Assembly (NCBI GenBank): GCA_029582165.1
Contig: CM055892.1
Coordinates: 9,241,754 to 9,305,753 of the forward strand
Length of the DNA: 64,000 bases
Source of the DNA: Portulaca oleracea
Lineage: Eukaryota; Streptophyta; Magnoliopsida; Caryophyllales; Portulacaceae
Reading direction: 5' to 3'
Below are positions 44,821-55,387 of the stretch, one piece after another (positions within the stretch are counted from its first letter, which is position 1; each line of letters begins with the position of its first letter). The translations under genes and the position numbers were made by a program. A model generated the notes under the pieces. The model was not told the DNA's origin, searched no databases, and saw only the letters and a list, made by a program, of their open reading frames with translations.

Positions 44821-46299
44821 CTAGTCTTGTTTCACCTTCTCTATGTCGCCAGTGGTCTCATGATCAATCTCCATGTGTTTAGGCTCATCTGGGTCCGTCT
44901 CTTTGTTTTTAGGCTTATAGGCTCGCTTATGTGATTTCCGTGTCTCCACCCTCGGACCAAGCCGATCCTTTGCTGTCACCTTCGCACCGAGACGATCCTT
45001 TATCGTGGAACGAGGACCCAACCTCTCCCTCATGGATGTTCGACTTCGTAGCGCCTCTCCAGCACGGCGAGACTCGACAGCCGTAATCTGTCACCCATGA
45101 TATCCAGAGTTAGCGATCTCTGATACATGGGCCTTTGACGAAGCCTTAAGGGTCGGCCTTCTTGCCCAATACTTCAGTCAAGACTCTATCACCGAGCCAC
45201 GAAGCTTCAATTGCTCGGGGGCTTAACATAGTCACGCGGGGATGCTCTGTTTGCGGCCCATTTGTCGCAATACCCGCTCCGGAAAGTAGAAAGTCATGTG
45301 TGTTAAGTCGGCGATACACACATAGGCGATGCAATAATCACTAGTCACATATTCAGGAACATGCCACTACTCGATCCACCACGCGATGTCACGAGGTTCC
45401 TTCAGAAAGGCGATCCATTCAGTTACCAATCGGAGCTTGGTATATTTGCGCCTCCGTTGACAATAATTTGCAAGCGCCGAGGGGTTACGAGGATCTTCGA
45501 TAAGGCCCAAATGCTCCATGAGCCATATCTGCCCATAAAGTTAGCACGGGTTATGATTGCATACCAATTATTCTCCCAACTAACGAAAAAAATAATAAAA
45601 AAATATAAATATAAAAAAAAAACATCAGAACCCGCCTAGGTTTTGAAGGTACTAGGCAGATTTGAAGAAACATGATGAAAAGAGAGGAAGGAGGAAATGT
45701 ACCTGAAGAAGTAGGGGACTCCCACGAAGCTCATATTCCGGATCCGGATTGTCCAAACCCATCATATTTTCCGCCAGCATCAACGGCACTGGATTAAAAC
45801 CTCGAGCCATGTCTTCAACTATCTGAATTAGGCCTGCGGCCCGGTTCTTCGCCCGCCATGATAGAAGCAAAATTCTCCAAGAAGGCATAATACGAGTGCT
45901 CACCGAATAGTGCGCAAGCGATTGAAAATATTCGACAATGGTTTGAAAATGTACCTTATCACCGAATAGTGCGCTTCCTATGACTCAGTTCGGAAGACAT
46001 AGCAGCTCTTTGTACTGTTTGGTGTTGTCGGCAGCAGTTGGAGGTGATGTCGGCCGTGCGAAATGATTCGTCCCGAGAATATACGACCACTCTTTGGGTA
46101 GTGGACATAGCTCCTTCAAGGAAAAACGGAAAACATGCATCTTCGAATCCCAAAAAGCTCATGCCGCTCGAATAAAGTCATGGTTGACTCTCGCTTGTCG
46201 GAGACTTAGCAATCTCGTCAGGCTATATCTCCCGAGCTCTTTCTTCTCGTCTCTGGACAAAGTGCTCATCCAAGTAGCGAGCTTCTTCTCGAATGCCAT
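44821..46299 (-). pseudogene. aORF2, unit 4
   Basis: ATG at 46299; exon 1 46299-45703, intron 45702-45529, exon 2 45528-44821. Exon 1 has lost about 45 bp near 45901-45920, replaced by CACCGAATAGTGCGC copied from 45961-45975, and the frame is shifted. Exon 2 has the shared TGA. Confidence 0.75.
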
Positions 46300-46389
46300 G
46301 ATAGGAGGGTTTTTTGTGATTTTAGGAGGCTCTTTTAGATGGAAGATGCAATTGAAGATGATGAGTGATATCCATGGCAAAGGATGAGG

Positions 46390-46617
46390 TATTTATACAC
46401 CTTTATCCATGATTAAAATGGAACAAATCGGCCACCAAGCAGTCACATAGCCATTTCCATCATATCCCATGATTCAAGCCCTTCTTCAACGGCTAGCAAA
46501 AAAAAAAGAGAAAAAAATAATATAACCCGCCTGGGTTATATCTTCGGCAGGCCAACACACGCGTGCTACAGCCAGCCCAGGCCAGCTCTCCAACCGCTTA
46601 AAACCCGTCTATGTTTT
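46390..46617 (-). promoter_or_regulatory. aORF2 promoter, unit 4
   Basis: TATAAATA at 46397-46390; dyads near 46522 (TATAACCCGCCTGGGTTATA) and near 46600 (decayed: AAAACCCGTCTATGTTTT). Confidence 0.6.
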
Positions 46618-47002
46618 AAGCGATCCAGGCCCAGTGCCTCGCTTCCGTGCCCATCTGCATGAAGGCCACTCTTGGGCCTCTTTGTTTTGGTTAAAATTGG
46701 CCCATTCATGTATTTTTGATGTTCTGGGTTCTGTTATCGACCCAATGATGTTAGTTTTGAAATTTTGCTCGAGTAACTCCGACACTTAAGTTTTTAATTT
46801 GTTTTTGTTTTCTTTTCTTTTTGGGGAAGCGGGATTAATTGGAATTAATCCCATCATGTAGAAAATAATTCGAAATTGCATTAAATAAAAGCGTCAAAGT
46901 TGTGCATACACCAAGTTCGAGTCTTGCATAAAATAAAAATACATTACAAAGAGTCTCGAATAAAAGAAAAAAAAAGAAGAGTCTTGAATTGCATAAAGGT
47001 GA
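46618..47002. other. Spacer upstream of aORF2, unit 4
   Basis: As in unit 1; TTGGGCC sites, AT-rich. No gene seen. Confidence 0.5.
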
Positions 47003-50000
47003 TCACCACAAGGAACCGGAATCGCCGCTGTCCTCCGCCATGTTGCCCCCTGCATGTGAAGTTCCTGCGTCGGAAGTACCAGCCGTGCCAAGGTAGGTAT
47101 CCCAGGAGTAATAGTCAGGTCCAGGAGCAGTCTGCATAAGAGGAGACTGCCCGGTCAAGGGCATTTCCGAAGGATGCACACTCGACGGCGAAGACACAGA
47201 GTGTTCCTGCTAAGCAGCCAGCCAGGAATGATCAGGAACCTGCCATTCAACAGATGGAGTAGGCCATACCGGACCAGTTCCATTAGCAGGGACGGGCCAA
47301 CCGGAAGAAGCAGATCCACCCAGCAAAGAGTGTTGAGGCACAGACCACTCTTGGGAACCCATGGGCCATGACGGACCTATCTTAGGAGCAGGGGTAGGCC
47401 ATCCCGCAGAACTAGAACCAAAAGATGCAGCATCATAAGGTGCAGGACGTAAAGTAGCGTCATCTGCTAAGGCCTGACCACCAGGATACCCTACGGATGC
47501 ACCTGAGTCACGGTCCCACACTACTATATCACGACCACGACGAGTAGAGCGCACTGAAGCCGGGGTATGACGAGAAGGAGGAGGCTGGTGGGTGGCGCTC
47601 GATTCAGAAGCATCCTCCACCCAGTAAGAATGGGGCTGAGTATCACCACCATATCCAGTGCTATGATGTGACCCTCCATGACCCAATGACTCCTCCAAGG
47701 ACATCTAAGCCATGTCCTCAGCCATGCTTGGAGGGCGGCGACTTCTGCTACCAGACCTGCTACGATGGGATCCAGTGGAGTGTTGACCCTCGATCAGAAT
47801 GCCTTTGCCCCGAGATCGACCTCGAGTGGAATATCCTAACTGAAAAGCGACGTGGGGGTTCTGTGCGAGGAGCGCCTGCAGTGGAGCGTCGAGGTGGTTC
47901 TCTAGGAACAGACTCTGCGTCGGCCTCCATATCGGCCCTTCTGGCAGCAGCACCTTGATATCTCCCCCAACCAGTGAAGCCCCGATCAATGAACTTCCTC
48001 ATGGTGCTCCACTCCTTAGTCAGTTGCCGGAGAAAAGCCCACCTCGGCTGGAAAATAACAATACAAAGGGTCATTCACAAGTGGTATACAGGATAAAAAG
48101 GAGACAACATAAAGCAGAGTCTTACAGGTTTATGGTCGAATTCTTGAAGCACGGAGCACTCACTACTGTGCTCCACTTCCAGGAAGCCACCGATCTTTCG
48201 TCTCTCTTAAGGAGCCTCCACTTCGGCAGCTTTAGCGTAAGGTCCCAGCTGTAGATTTTCCGGTTAGAAAATGGCTAAAACATGACAAGGACGAAGAAGG
48301 AAGATACATACAACTCGAGGAGCCAAACGGCTAAGATAACGCTGGAACTCTTCATCGAATTGATCCTGGGGAACGTTGTGCACAAAGTCGTCAAATGCTT
48401 AACCTCGAACTAAATCCCTCAAAATGGTCGGATCAATCCGCCATGGCTCAAACCTTTACACTGGAGGATCTAGGGGAATGAGACCAGGGTAACCTTCCAA
48501 AATCTGCCTCGAGGCCCTCTCCCCTAAATACCATACATAGCCATAAGGCCCTTCAATTAAGAGGCGAAGACGGGTGTCGTGTTCCACCCGATCCAGAGGT
48601 TGTGGTAACCCTCTGATGTCGAAGTCGGCCCAAGGACACCAATTTATTTGATCCTGCAAGAAAAAGAATACATTTAAGTATGGCATGCACAGAAAAATTA
48701 AAAAAAAAAGGTGTCAGGAATAAGGAGATATCGGCCACAAGTTATCCAAGATGCTGCGAATAAGGTCGAGACACCCCGATTTGTACTTCTTTTCATGTAC
48801 GCCCTCGATGGTCCAGCATTCGGCAGCTGGCATCGTCTTGTCTTTCTTCGAGCGAATTCCTAAGGCCAAGATATACTCATATGCCCACGACTGCATGCAG
48901 AGCAGGTCAAACCAGGAACGAAAGATGAATAAGTACATTAAAAGAGAAGGATCGAGCACATACCTCGAGCACCTTCCACAAGGAAGGACCGTACTGGTAG
49001 CGAGCCTGGACTGCATGGAGGTAAACCGGATTCGCATCCATTGAAAGACGGACGCCACGACGGAGCCAATGGATGAAGTTGGCATAGGCCGCCTTGCCCC
49101 AGTTCAGGTTTCAGATATTATCAAAATTGAGGAGGTTCCGAAACCAGGTCAGGGAAATATTATCCCCATGGTTGGCAAAGAGGGTAGCAGAGATGATATA
49201 TGCCAAGAAAATGAAGCGGCGTTGCTCTAGAGGCAGGTTTTGGAAATTCGCATCGCGAACGGTCATCTCAAAGTGCTTATAGGCAAGGTTAGGAAGACCT
49301 TGACGACGCCCCAAACGCGCAAACACTGGAGCCAGCAAATCCAGAACTACAGGAGGAACATTTGCGTCGAAGACCACGTCCTGCCCGCCCCAAGGAAGAC
49401 CGGTAATCATGACAAAATCTTTAGGCATGACTGTCATCTCACCCACGGGGAAGTGGAATGAGTTAGTTGAATCCCACAACCTCTCCGCCATCGCTCGACC
49501 AATAATCCGGAACGTCCTTTTCTTCCAAACCTCCAAGCATTTCTAGAATGGCAAGAAGCCCGCCGCGGTTAAAGTCTCTTGGACAAAATTCCCCAGAATT
49601 GATTTCGCTGCCTTAAGTGGCTCTTTTAAGGCACCAGGAGTTTTCAGGTTATCCTCCTAAGGGTAGAATTTCAAGGCGTCATTTTAAAATGGGGCCTCTA
49701 AGCATAATTTCATGGACCCAAGCTGGACCCAGCACAAACACTGGGCTCACAGCCACGTCCCATGAAGCAAACAAACAAGTCCAAATATCCCGGCCCGAGC
49801 CGGTTTAGCAACAAAATTGGGGATATATGAGTCCAAAACCCGCCTAGGCTTTGACTCAATCAGGCCCACAGTCAAGGCCCATGAAGCGGCCCAGCAAAAG
49901 GGGTAATACGCGAGTCAAAACCCGCCTAGGTTTTGACCTCGCCAGGCCCAGTTGACCGGCCCAAAATGCGCGGCGACCCAGTAGGACGCGAGTCAAACTC

Positions 50001-50421
50001 GCCTAGGTTTTATTCCGCCTAGTGGGCCGCTACTCGGGTAATTGGCCCAAAACGCACGTCAAAAGTTTTTGGTCCATTTTTGCAAAGCGATTTGCAAATT
50101 TTTTCTTTCGGTCAAATTACAAAAAATAAATAAATGGGTCACTGTACACCCTAACATGCATACTTAAAATAGCTGAAAATCGACAAAGTATGAAAATTAA
50201 ATTCATGCTTGCTCATTTTTACGCTAAACTAAGTACAAGAAGAAGGTTTAAAGATTTACCTTGCCATGGGAACGATAAAACCAGGCATGGTTCCAAGATT
50301 CAACAACGAGATCAGAGGGAGCCACTTCCATACCGGAAACAAAGTTGCGCCGTGAAGACCGCTCCTGAGGCCAAGCCGCCGCATAAGGAAGAGGTTGATT
50401 TCTGTGACTTCGGGGTTGCAT
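47003..50421 (-). pseudogene. PMD gene of C2, all six exons, with stops
   Basis: ATG at 50421 (MQPRSHRNQP). Exons: 50421-50260, 49656-48964, 48890-48732, 48653-48312, 48248-48126, and 48047 down to WLAA-stop near 47210 (64-codon tail frame to 47003). Exon 1 is fully open (54 codons). The PMD core is in exon 2: ERLWDSTNSFHFPVGEMTV, MITGLPWGG, GLPNLAYKHFE and RFIFLAYIISATLFA. Defects: TAG in exon 2 near 49543 (Trp in B) and TGA near 49113, a deletion near 48405 and stops in exons 4 and 5, a frameshift near 47840. Intron 3 starts with AT instead of GT. The exon/intron plan equals that of B, so the gene was inherited by both elements. PMD proteins act in the nucleus; the role in the element is unknown. 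Confidence 0.8.
49657..50259 (-). repeat. PMD intron 1 of C2 with three dyads
   Basis: Dyads start at 49835, 49917 and 49994, 82 and 77 bp apart, between GGCCCA/TGGGCC sites. The arms extend as GAGT/ACTC at the first and GCGAG-TC/GA-CTCGC (one-base bulge) at the second. Confidence 0.75.
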
Positions 50422-50538
50422 CTTTTCAGACCCAAGAAATACTTCAAAAGAACAAAGGCTTCTTTTTCTAGAGAGAAAAGGGATGAGCTAGAGAGATGAA
50501 GGAAATGAAGATGTGAAGAAGATGAAAGAAACCCTTTG

Positions 50539-50858
50539 AATTTATAGAAAGGGTGGGTGAGTGTGAGCCACTCGTTTTTAGTAACCGCCTCGAGATGCCA
50601 AACGTGTTTCATTGGTCGAAAATCCAAGAGGTTATCCTTTTGTCACCCAAAGGAGAGGCATGATGACGTGGCCTCTTTATGGCCACAAGTGGGACGGACC
50701 CACTTTGATTCCCTCACGAGGCAGGAAAAAAAAAAGAAAAAAGAGGAAAATGCACAAAACCCGCCTAGGCTTTGTGTAGCCCAGAAGAAGCGGCCCAGAA
50801 GGCACGGTCCAGGCACGGACACGGCCTAGTAAAAAACGCCAAAACCCGCCTAGGTTTT
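50539..50858 (-). promoter_or_regulatory. Promoter of the antisense PMD gene in C2
   Basis: TATAAATT (minus) at 50546-50539, about 118 bp before the ATG. Dyads at 50756-50773 and 50841-50858 lie upstream among GGCCCA sites. Same layout as B 8737-9043. Confidence 0.6.
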
Positions 50859-51221
50859 GGAGTGCCTACAGCCCAACTTTTCGGCCCACAGTCGGAGCCC
50901 ACGGTCAGGCTTAGCGGCCCGCAGGTGAAAATCAAATCTCGTTCATTTTCAATAAAGCTGATGGTCGATTTTTTCTCATGATTTTCAGGTCGCCGACAAG
51001 GGACCACCATCACTCAGCTACAAAACAAGAGGTCGCTGCCATCATTATTCCGGACCATCGGCAGAGTTTCGATGTAGTCCCGAGCCACCGGCATCACGTC
51101 CGGTGAAGTCTCAATCTTCGAGCCATCGACATCGCGCCCGATGAAGTCTCGACCCCCAAGGCCATCAGCAACGCGCCTGATGCAGTCCTTTGGCATCAAA
51201 AATGTCCACCATCATCAACAT
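50859..51221. other. C2 region with 20-bp CATCGCG-core dyads
   Basis: At 51083-51190 three related 20-mers occur, each with self-complementary ends around a similar centre: CACCGGCATCACGTCCGGTG, CATCGACATCGCGCCCGATG and CATCAGCAACGCGCCTGATG; a fourth, ATCGGCATCGTGTCCGAT, is near 51363. No gene seen. Confidence 0.6.
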
Positions 51222-51353
51222 CGACACCGGGAAAGACTGGAACTGACACTAGGAAAGACTGGAACTGACACCGGGAAAGACTGGAACTGACACCGGGAAA
51301 GACTGGAACCGACACCGGGAAAGACTGGGACCAACACTGGGAAAGACTAGAAA
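51222..51353 (+). repeat. 22-bp tandem repeat (about 6 copies) in C2
   Basis: The unit ACACCGGGAAAGACTGGAAC (plus TG) repeats every 22 bp. Same repeat as B 8298-8394. Its GACACCGG matches the first bases of the LTR (TGTAGACACCGG). Confidence 0.9.
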
Positions 51354-51591
51354 ATTCCATCAACCATCGGCATCGTGTCCGATAGCAAGTAAGGCGTCAT
51401 TCTCGCCCGAGATCAACATCGAATCATCGACAGTCAAATAGAGCATCATGCTTGCTCGAGATCATCTCATAGGAGGCGCATGCCGCCCGCAACCGCGATG
51501 CAGGACTCAACTTCCAAGCGTCAAATCAGGCTTTGCAAACCAAAGTCATATCCTCAGACTACTCTGACCTTCGTCCTATTCGGACTCGATC

Positions 51592-51606
51592 AAAGTGGGG
51601 GCTCTC
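51592..51606 (+). promoter_or_regulatory. Polypurine tract of C2
   Basis: AAAGTGGGGGCTCTC directly before the 3' LTR start TGTAGACACCGG. Confidence 0.75.
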
Positions 51607-53261
51607 TGTAGACACCGGAATTTGTACCGGTATAAACCCGACTCATGAAAAATATGCAAGTCAGACGGGCCAAGTAATAAACGGGTCATTGGGCCCAAAG
51701 GATCAATAAACCGAGCCCAAGGAAAATAAACAAGCTGCAAATAATTGTTAAAACCCACTGGGGTTTTAACTGTTATTGAACAAGGCCATGCAGAAATAGG
51801 CCCAGTCGCGCGCCCTCGTCCCAGAAAAGATCAAAACCCGCCTGGGTTTTGAGCGGAGTAGCAGGCGACATCGTTTCAATCCACGTCACTGATCCGCGTG
51901 ATAATATTATCAAAACTCGCCTGGGTTTTAAGCTTTTTAGCGCCAAAATCTGCATGCATGCGTGATCCCTTGATCATAGCCCCACGTGGTTGACCTTCCC
52001 CTTAACCACCCAAAACCCGCCTGGGTCTTAGAATCTGATGGCATGATTTGTGGGGTATGCTCCCCACGGATTCCCTCCAAAACTAACACCCCTTCACCTA
52101 TAAATACCCCCTTCATTTCACCCTCATATCATCAACAATCACTTTCTACCATCCTTACTCTACTAAACAATTCCCATCAATAACTCTCACAAAAATCACC
52201 ATCATTATGCTCACATTCTATTCCTCTCATTTCCATTATATTATACCTCGATTCTCCCAAAATCTCATCATCCACATCCACATCTAATCCTCTCATAATC
52301 ACATTCGTCACCACCATACAAACATCCATATACTACTTTTTTCTTGCCATTCACATCATCTCATCTAAGATTCAAGTCAAGAGGGGGGGCAACTCAAGGG
52401 ATCAAGGTCATCATCGCTACATCCTAAGCAAGGTTCGATTTCTTTATTTACCGTATTCTGTTTAATCATGTAATTCTTTATTTAATACCGTGCTTGTAGA
52501 TTTTGTAAAATGAAAATCGCATTGATTTTATATTGCATGATTCGAATAATAATTCCACGAAATTAATCAAACTTCTCCCCGCTCTCTTTCTTTTCAATGT
52601 TGATTTTAGTAAAGTCTGTTTTATAACAGGCGGATTCGAGAGTTCTTATAACTCTCGAATTCGTAACCTTACCCCCGAATCTAGAAATCGGGTTCGTAGA
52701 CCGGAGTCTTTCTTTTCTTATTTTATGGTTTGTCGATTTTCCTTAAATCGGCTGGCGACTCTTTTTACATTTTACAAATTCGTTTTACTATTTAAAGTAT
52801 TCGATTTCTTATACAAAATTAATTTAAGAAAATAATTTAATTCATGTCCAATATTTATCCAAGGAGGGTCCCGAGAGAAGTAGGCCAGAAAATGATAAAA
52901 CCTAGGCGGGTTTTATCATTTTCAACCCAGTTTCTCTTTGAGCCGAGGAGATTAGTGGCCCAACTGGAATCTGCTAAAACCTAGGCGGGTTTTAGCTAAT
53001 TCCAGTGGCCCACTGGTTCTCTCTTGGGCCTGGATTTATTAATTGGGCCGGGATTAGATTATTATTAAATTAATTTATGTAATTACGGATAATTTAAATA
53101 ATAAAAAATGGGTTTGTAAATAAATAAAGTTTCATCACCCCGAAAATGAATTTCGAAAATTAAAAACATCCCTATTTAAGGATTAAGAAACCTTAGTCGG
53201 CTCCCGATCACAAAAGTAGCGCATCACGGGAAAAGGTTCCGCCTTTTTCCGGGGTCCTACA
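51607..53261 (+). repeat. C2 3' LTR
   Basis: It starts TGTAGACACCGG and ends GGGGTCCTACA (1655 bp). Dyads at 51750, 51833, 51912 and 52012 precede the TATA box TATAAATA at 52099-52106; the U5 pair is at 52897 and 52976 (79 bp apart, the first with arms extended by AAAATGAT/ATCATTTT). It is followed by TATAT, the target duplication. Confidence 0.9.
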
Positions 53262-54020
53262 TATATGTGCATATTTTGTAAAACAAAAACCCCATTTTTA
53301 TATTGCTTGTTATGAATGTAGACTTGCGAAATTAATTAAACTTCTCCCCGCTCTTTTTCATTTTAATGTCGATTTTAGAAGAGTATGTTTTCTAATAGGC
53401 GAATTCGAGAATTCTTATGATTCACGAATTCGTAACCTTACACCCGGACTTAGAATCGGGTTTCGTAGACCGGAGGTATTTTTATTATTTTTTTGTAAGT
53501 TTCCTTAAATCGACTGGCGACTCTTTTATTCTTTTTATAATCCGTTTAATTATCCAGTATTGGAACTTACACTAAAATAATTAAAAATGGTTTAACATAT
53601 TCCTCTTACCCAAGTCAAGGCTAAAACCGAGAGAAAGTAGGCCAGGAATCAATAAAACCCCCACGGGTTTTATTGTTTCCAACTCCCATTCTCTGGCCCA
53701 AGGAAACAGGCAGCCCGGCCCAAGGCTTGTCAAAACCCGCGCGGGTTTTGGCAGGTCTTGGCGGCCCGCCCGCTTCCTATTGGGCCTGAATTTGGTGTTT
53801 GGGCCGATTTTAAACCATTATTAATATATTTCGGTGTAATTTCAAGTATTTAAATAATAAAAAACGGATTTATAAAATAAATAAAGATTTCATCACCCCG
53901 AAAATAAATTTCAAAAATAAAAATATCCTTATTTAAGGATTAAGCAACCTTAGCCGGCTCCCGATCACTTAAGTAGCGCATCACAGGGAAGAGCGGTCGC
54001 TTCTCTCCCGGGGTCCTACA
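53262..54020 (+). repeat. C1 5' LTR, second half
   Basis: This continues the LTR begun at 22537. U5 dyads are at 53654 (arms extended by CAAT/ATTG) and 53732 (CAAAACCCGCGCGGGTTTTG, a perfect palindrome), 78 bp apart. It ends GGGGTCCTACA at 54020. Confidence 0.85.
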
Positions 54021-54022
54021 GA

Positions 54023-54042
54023 TTAGCGACTCCACTGGGGAC
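54023..54042 (+). promoter_or_regulatory. Primer binding site of C1
   Basis: TTAGCGACTCCACTGGGGAC directly after the LTR; Tat/Ogre type with one change (TGG to TAG). Confidence 0.75.
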
Positions 54043-55387
54043 TTAAACTTAAAAAGAGGGTAAAACTTGAAAAAATCGAATTAATTTGAAATTGTAAAAG
54101 GGAGAAGTTGATTTATTTCGCGATTTTATAATTCTTTTTAGGCATCCTTTTCATACCGGGCCACTAATCGCGTCTTTTGACACGTTAGCACAAAGGCGAC
54201 GGTTTAGGTATACCTAGGAGATTCCCTCGAGAGCGGGCAGGCCACTACCTGTGTGATGCATCCTACATCGCTAAGCATTTGGTCTCTCCTCTCCCCATGT
54301 TACACTCAAAGGGCTTCCTTGAAGTTCTTTGAGCAATACTTCACACTCCTTACCTAAGGGTATAGAGCACTGGGGTGAGAACGTGCGGTAGGCCATGTAA
54401 TCCAACCATAGAAATCCATGAACATAGAACCTTGGTTTAGGGTATCCCTTCATGTTTTATGCTATGTGCTATGTGTACCCCTTCCCCTTTTTCTTCTATT
54501 GTTTTAGAGTCGATCCTAGTTTAGAGGTTTTGTTCTAGTCTATATAAAATTCATTGGGTTGAGAAAATGATTATTCATTAATTAGAATAATTAAACCCAA
54601 AAAGCATCATGGTTAACCCAAGTGGAAGGGCCCATTTATGCTTGAAGGATGATTATTTTAACTAATAAATAAAAATTGACTCGCCTTTGATGATATTATA
54701 TGGCCCTTTACAAAATTCTCCTAACGAAGGTCCAAAAAAAATTTATTAAAGTCTAACAAAGTTAATGGATAGCGTCTTAGATTGCATAATAGTCACTAGA
54801 TTCGAGAAAATTAATTTGTCGATTTAATTAATAAATCCATCATGTTTATGGTCGGCCCGTTGCTAGGCCCAACCATATTGGATTTGTTGATCAAACCCAT
54901 AAATTAATTATGACTCGCTTATTGTTGGCTTTATTCAATCCTTTACAATGTCCATTTTCCTCAAGAAAAATGAAAGGTAAAAAGAAAGAAGGTTAAAAAA
55001 ATGGGTCGTTAGTCTTGTTAAACATTATTCTAGTCCACATAATAGTCATTGTGGCTTGAGCTGTGTGAATTGTTGGGCCAAGTTACGGATTCTCCTTAAA
55101 ACGGTCGACTTGTGGTTTGGGCCCATCCGAATTGAGAAACACTAACTTGAACTTATCAATTTATGTCCCGCTCGCTATGTTTGGCTTTATACGGCCCTTT
55201 ATAATGTTTTGTCCATAGGTCCATATAGAGTTAGGTCATGCACTCCCAAAAAGTGGGTGAGTCCTTTGTGTCAGCATATATGCGTCGAGTCAGTTAGGAT
55301 CATATAAGTCCCTTAGGGCATGCATGCATCGGGTAGTACATGTCAGAGTATGTCATCGAGTGTTCTAACTTTGAATTTCCATGTAGG
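54043..55387 (+). other. C1 5' leader
   Basis: Noncoding; homologous to the C2 leader. It ends in an acceptor-like TTTCCATGTAG|GCATC before gag. Confidence 0.6.

Larger units (their letters stand above)
31797..47861. repeat. Four-unit tandem amplification of the C2 3' region
   Basis: Units: U1 31797-35801 (4005 bp), U2 35802-39527 (3726 bp), U3 39528-43924 (4397 bp), U4 43925-47861 (3937 bp). Each runs from the integrase core (..AGTGATAAC) through pol's stop, the complete antisense aORF2, and the 3' half of the antisense PMD gene. The three junctions have the same sequence, GGGGGTTC|AGTGATAAC, joining PMD to integrase with about 2 bp of shared sequence. Length differences come from a promoter deletion in U2, a MITE in U3 and small deletions in U4. 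Confidence 0.9.
23299..53261 (+). mobile_element. Element C2: ~30-kb Tat retrotransposon with amplified 3' region
   Basis: Two LTRs (23299-24869, 51607-53261) with matching 5-bp flanks TATAT (23294-23298 and 53262-53266) define a complete insertion. Order: LTR, primer site, leader, gag-pro-RT-RH-(aRNH remnant)-INT to 32456, a four-copy tandem block (31797-47861) that includes two antisense genes, the 5' half of the antisense PMD gene, a 22-bp tandem repeat, polypurine tract, LTR. The coding parts hold many stops although the LTRs are very similar to each other. Confidence 0.9.
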
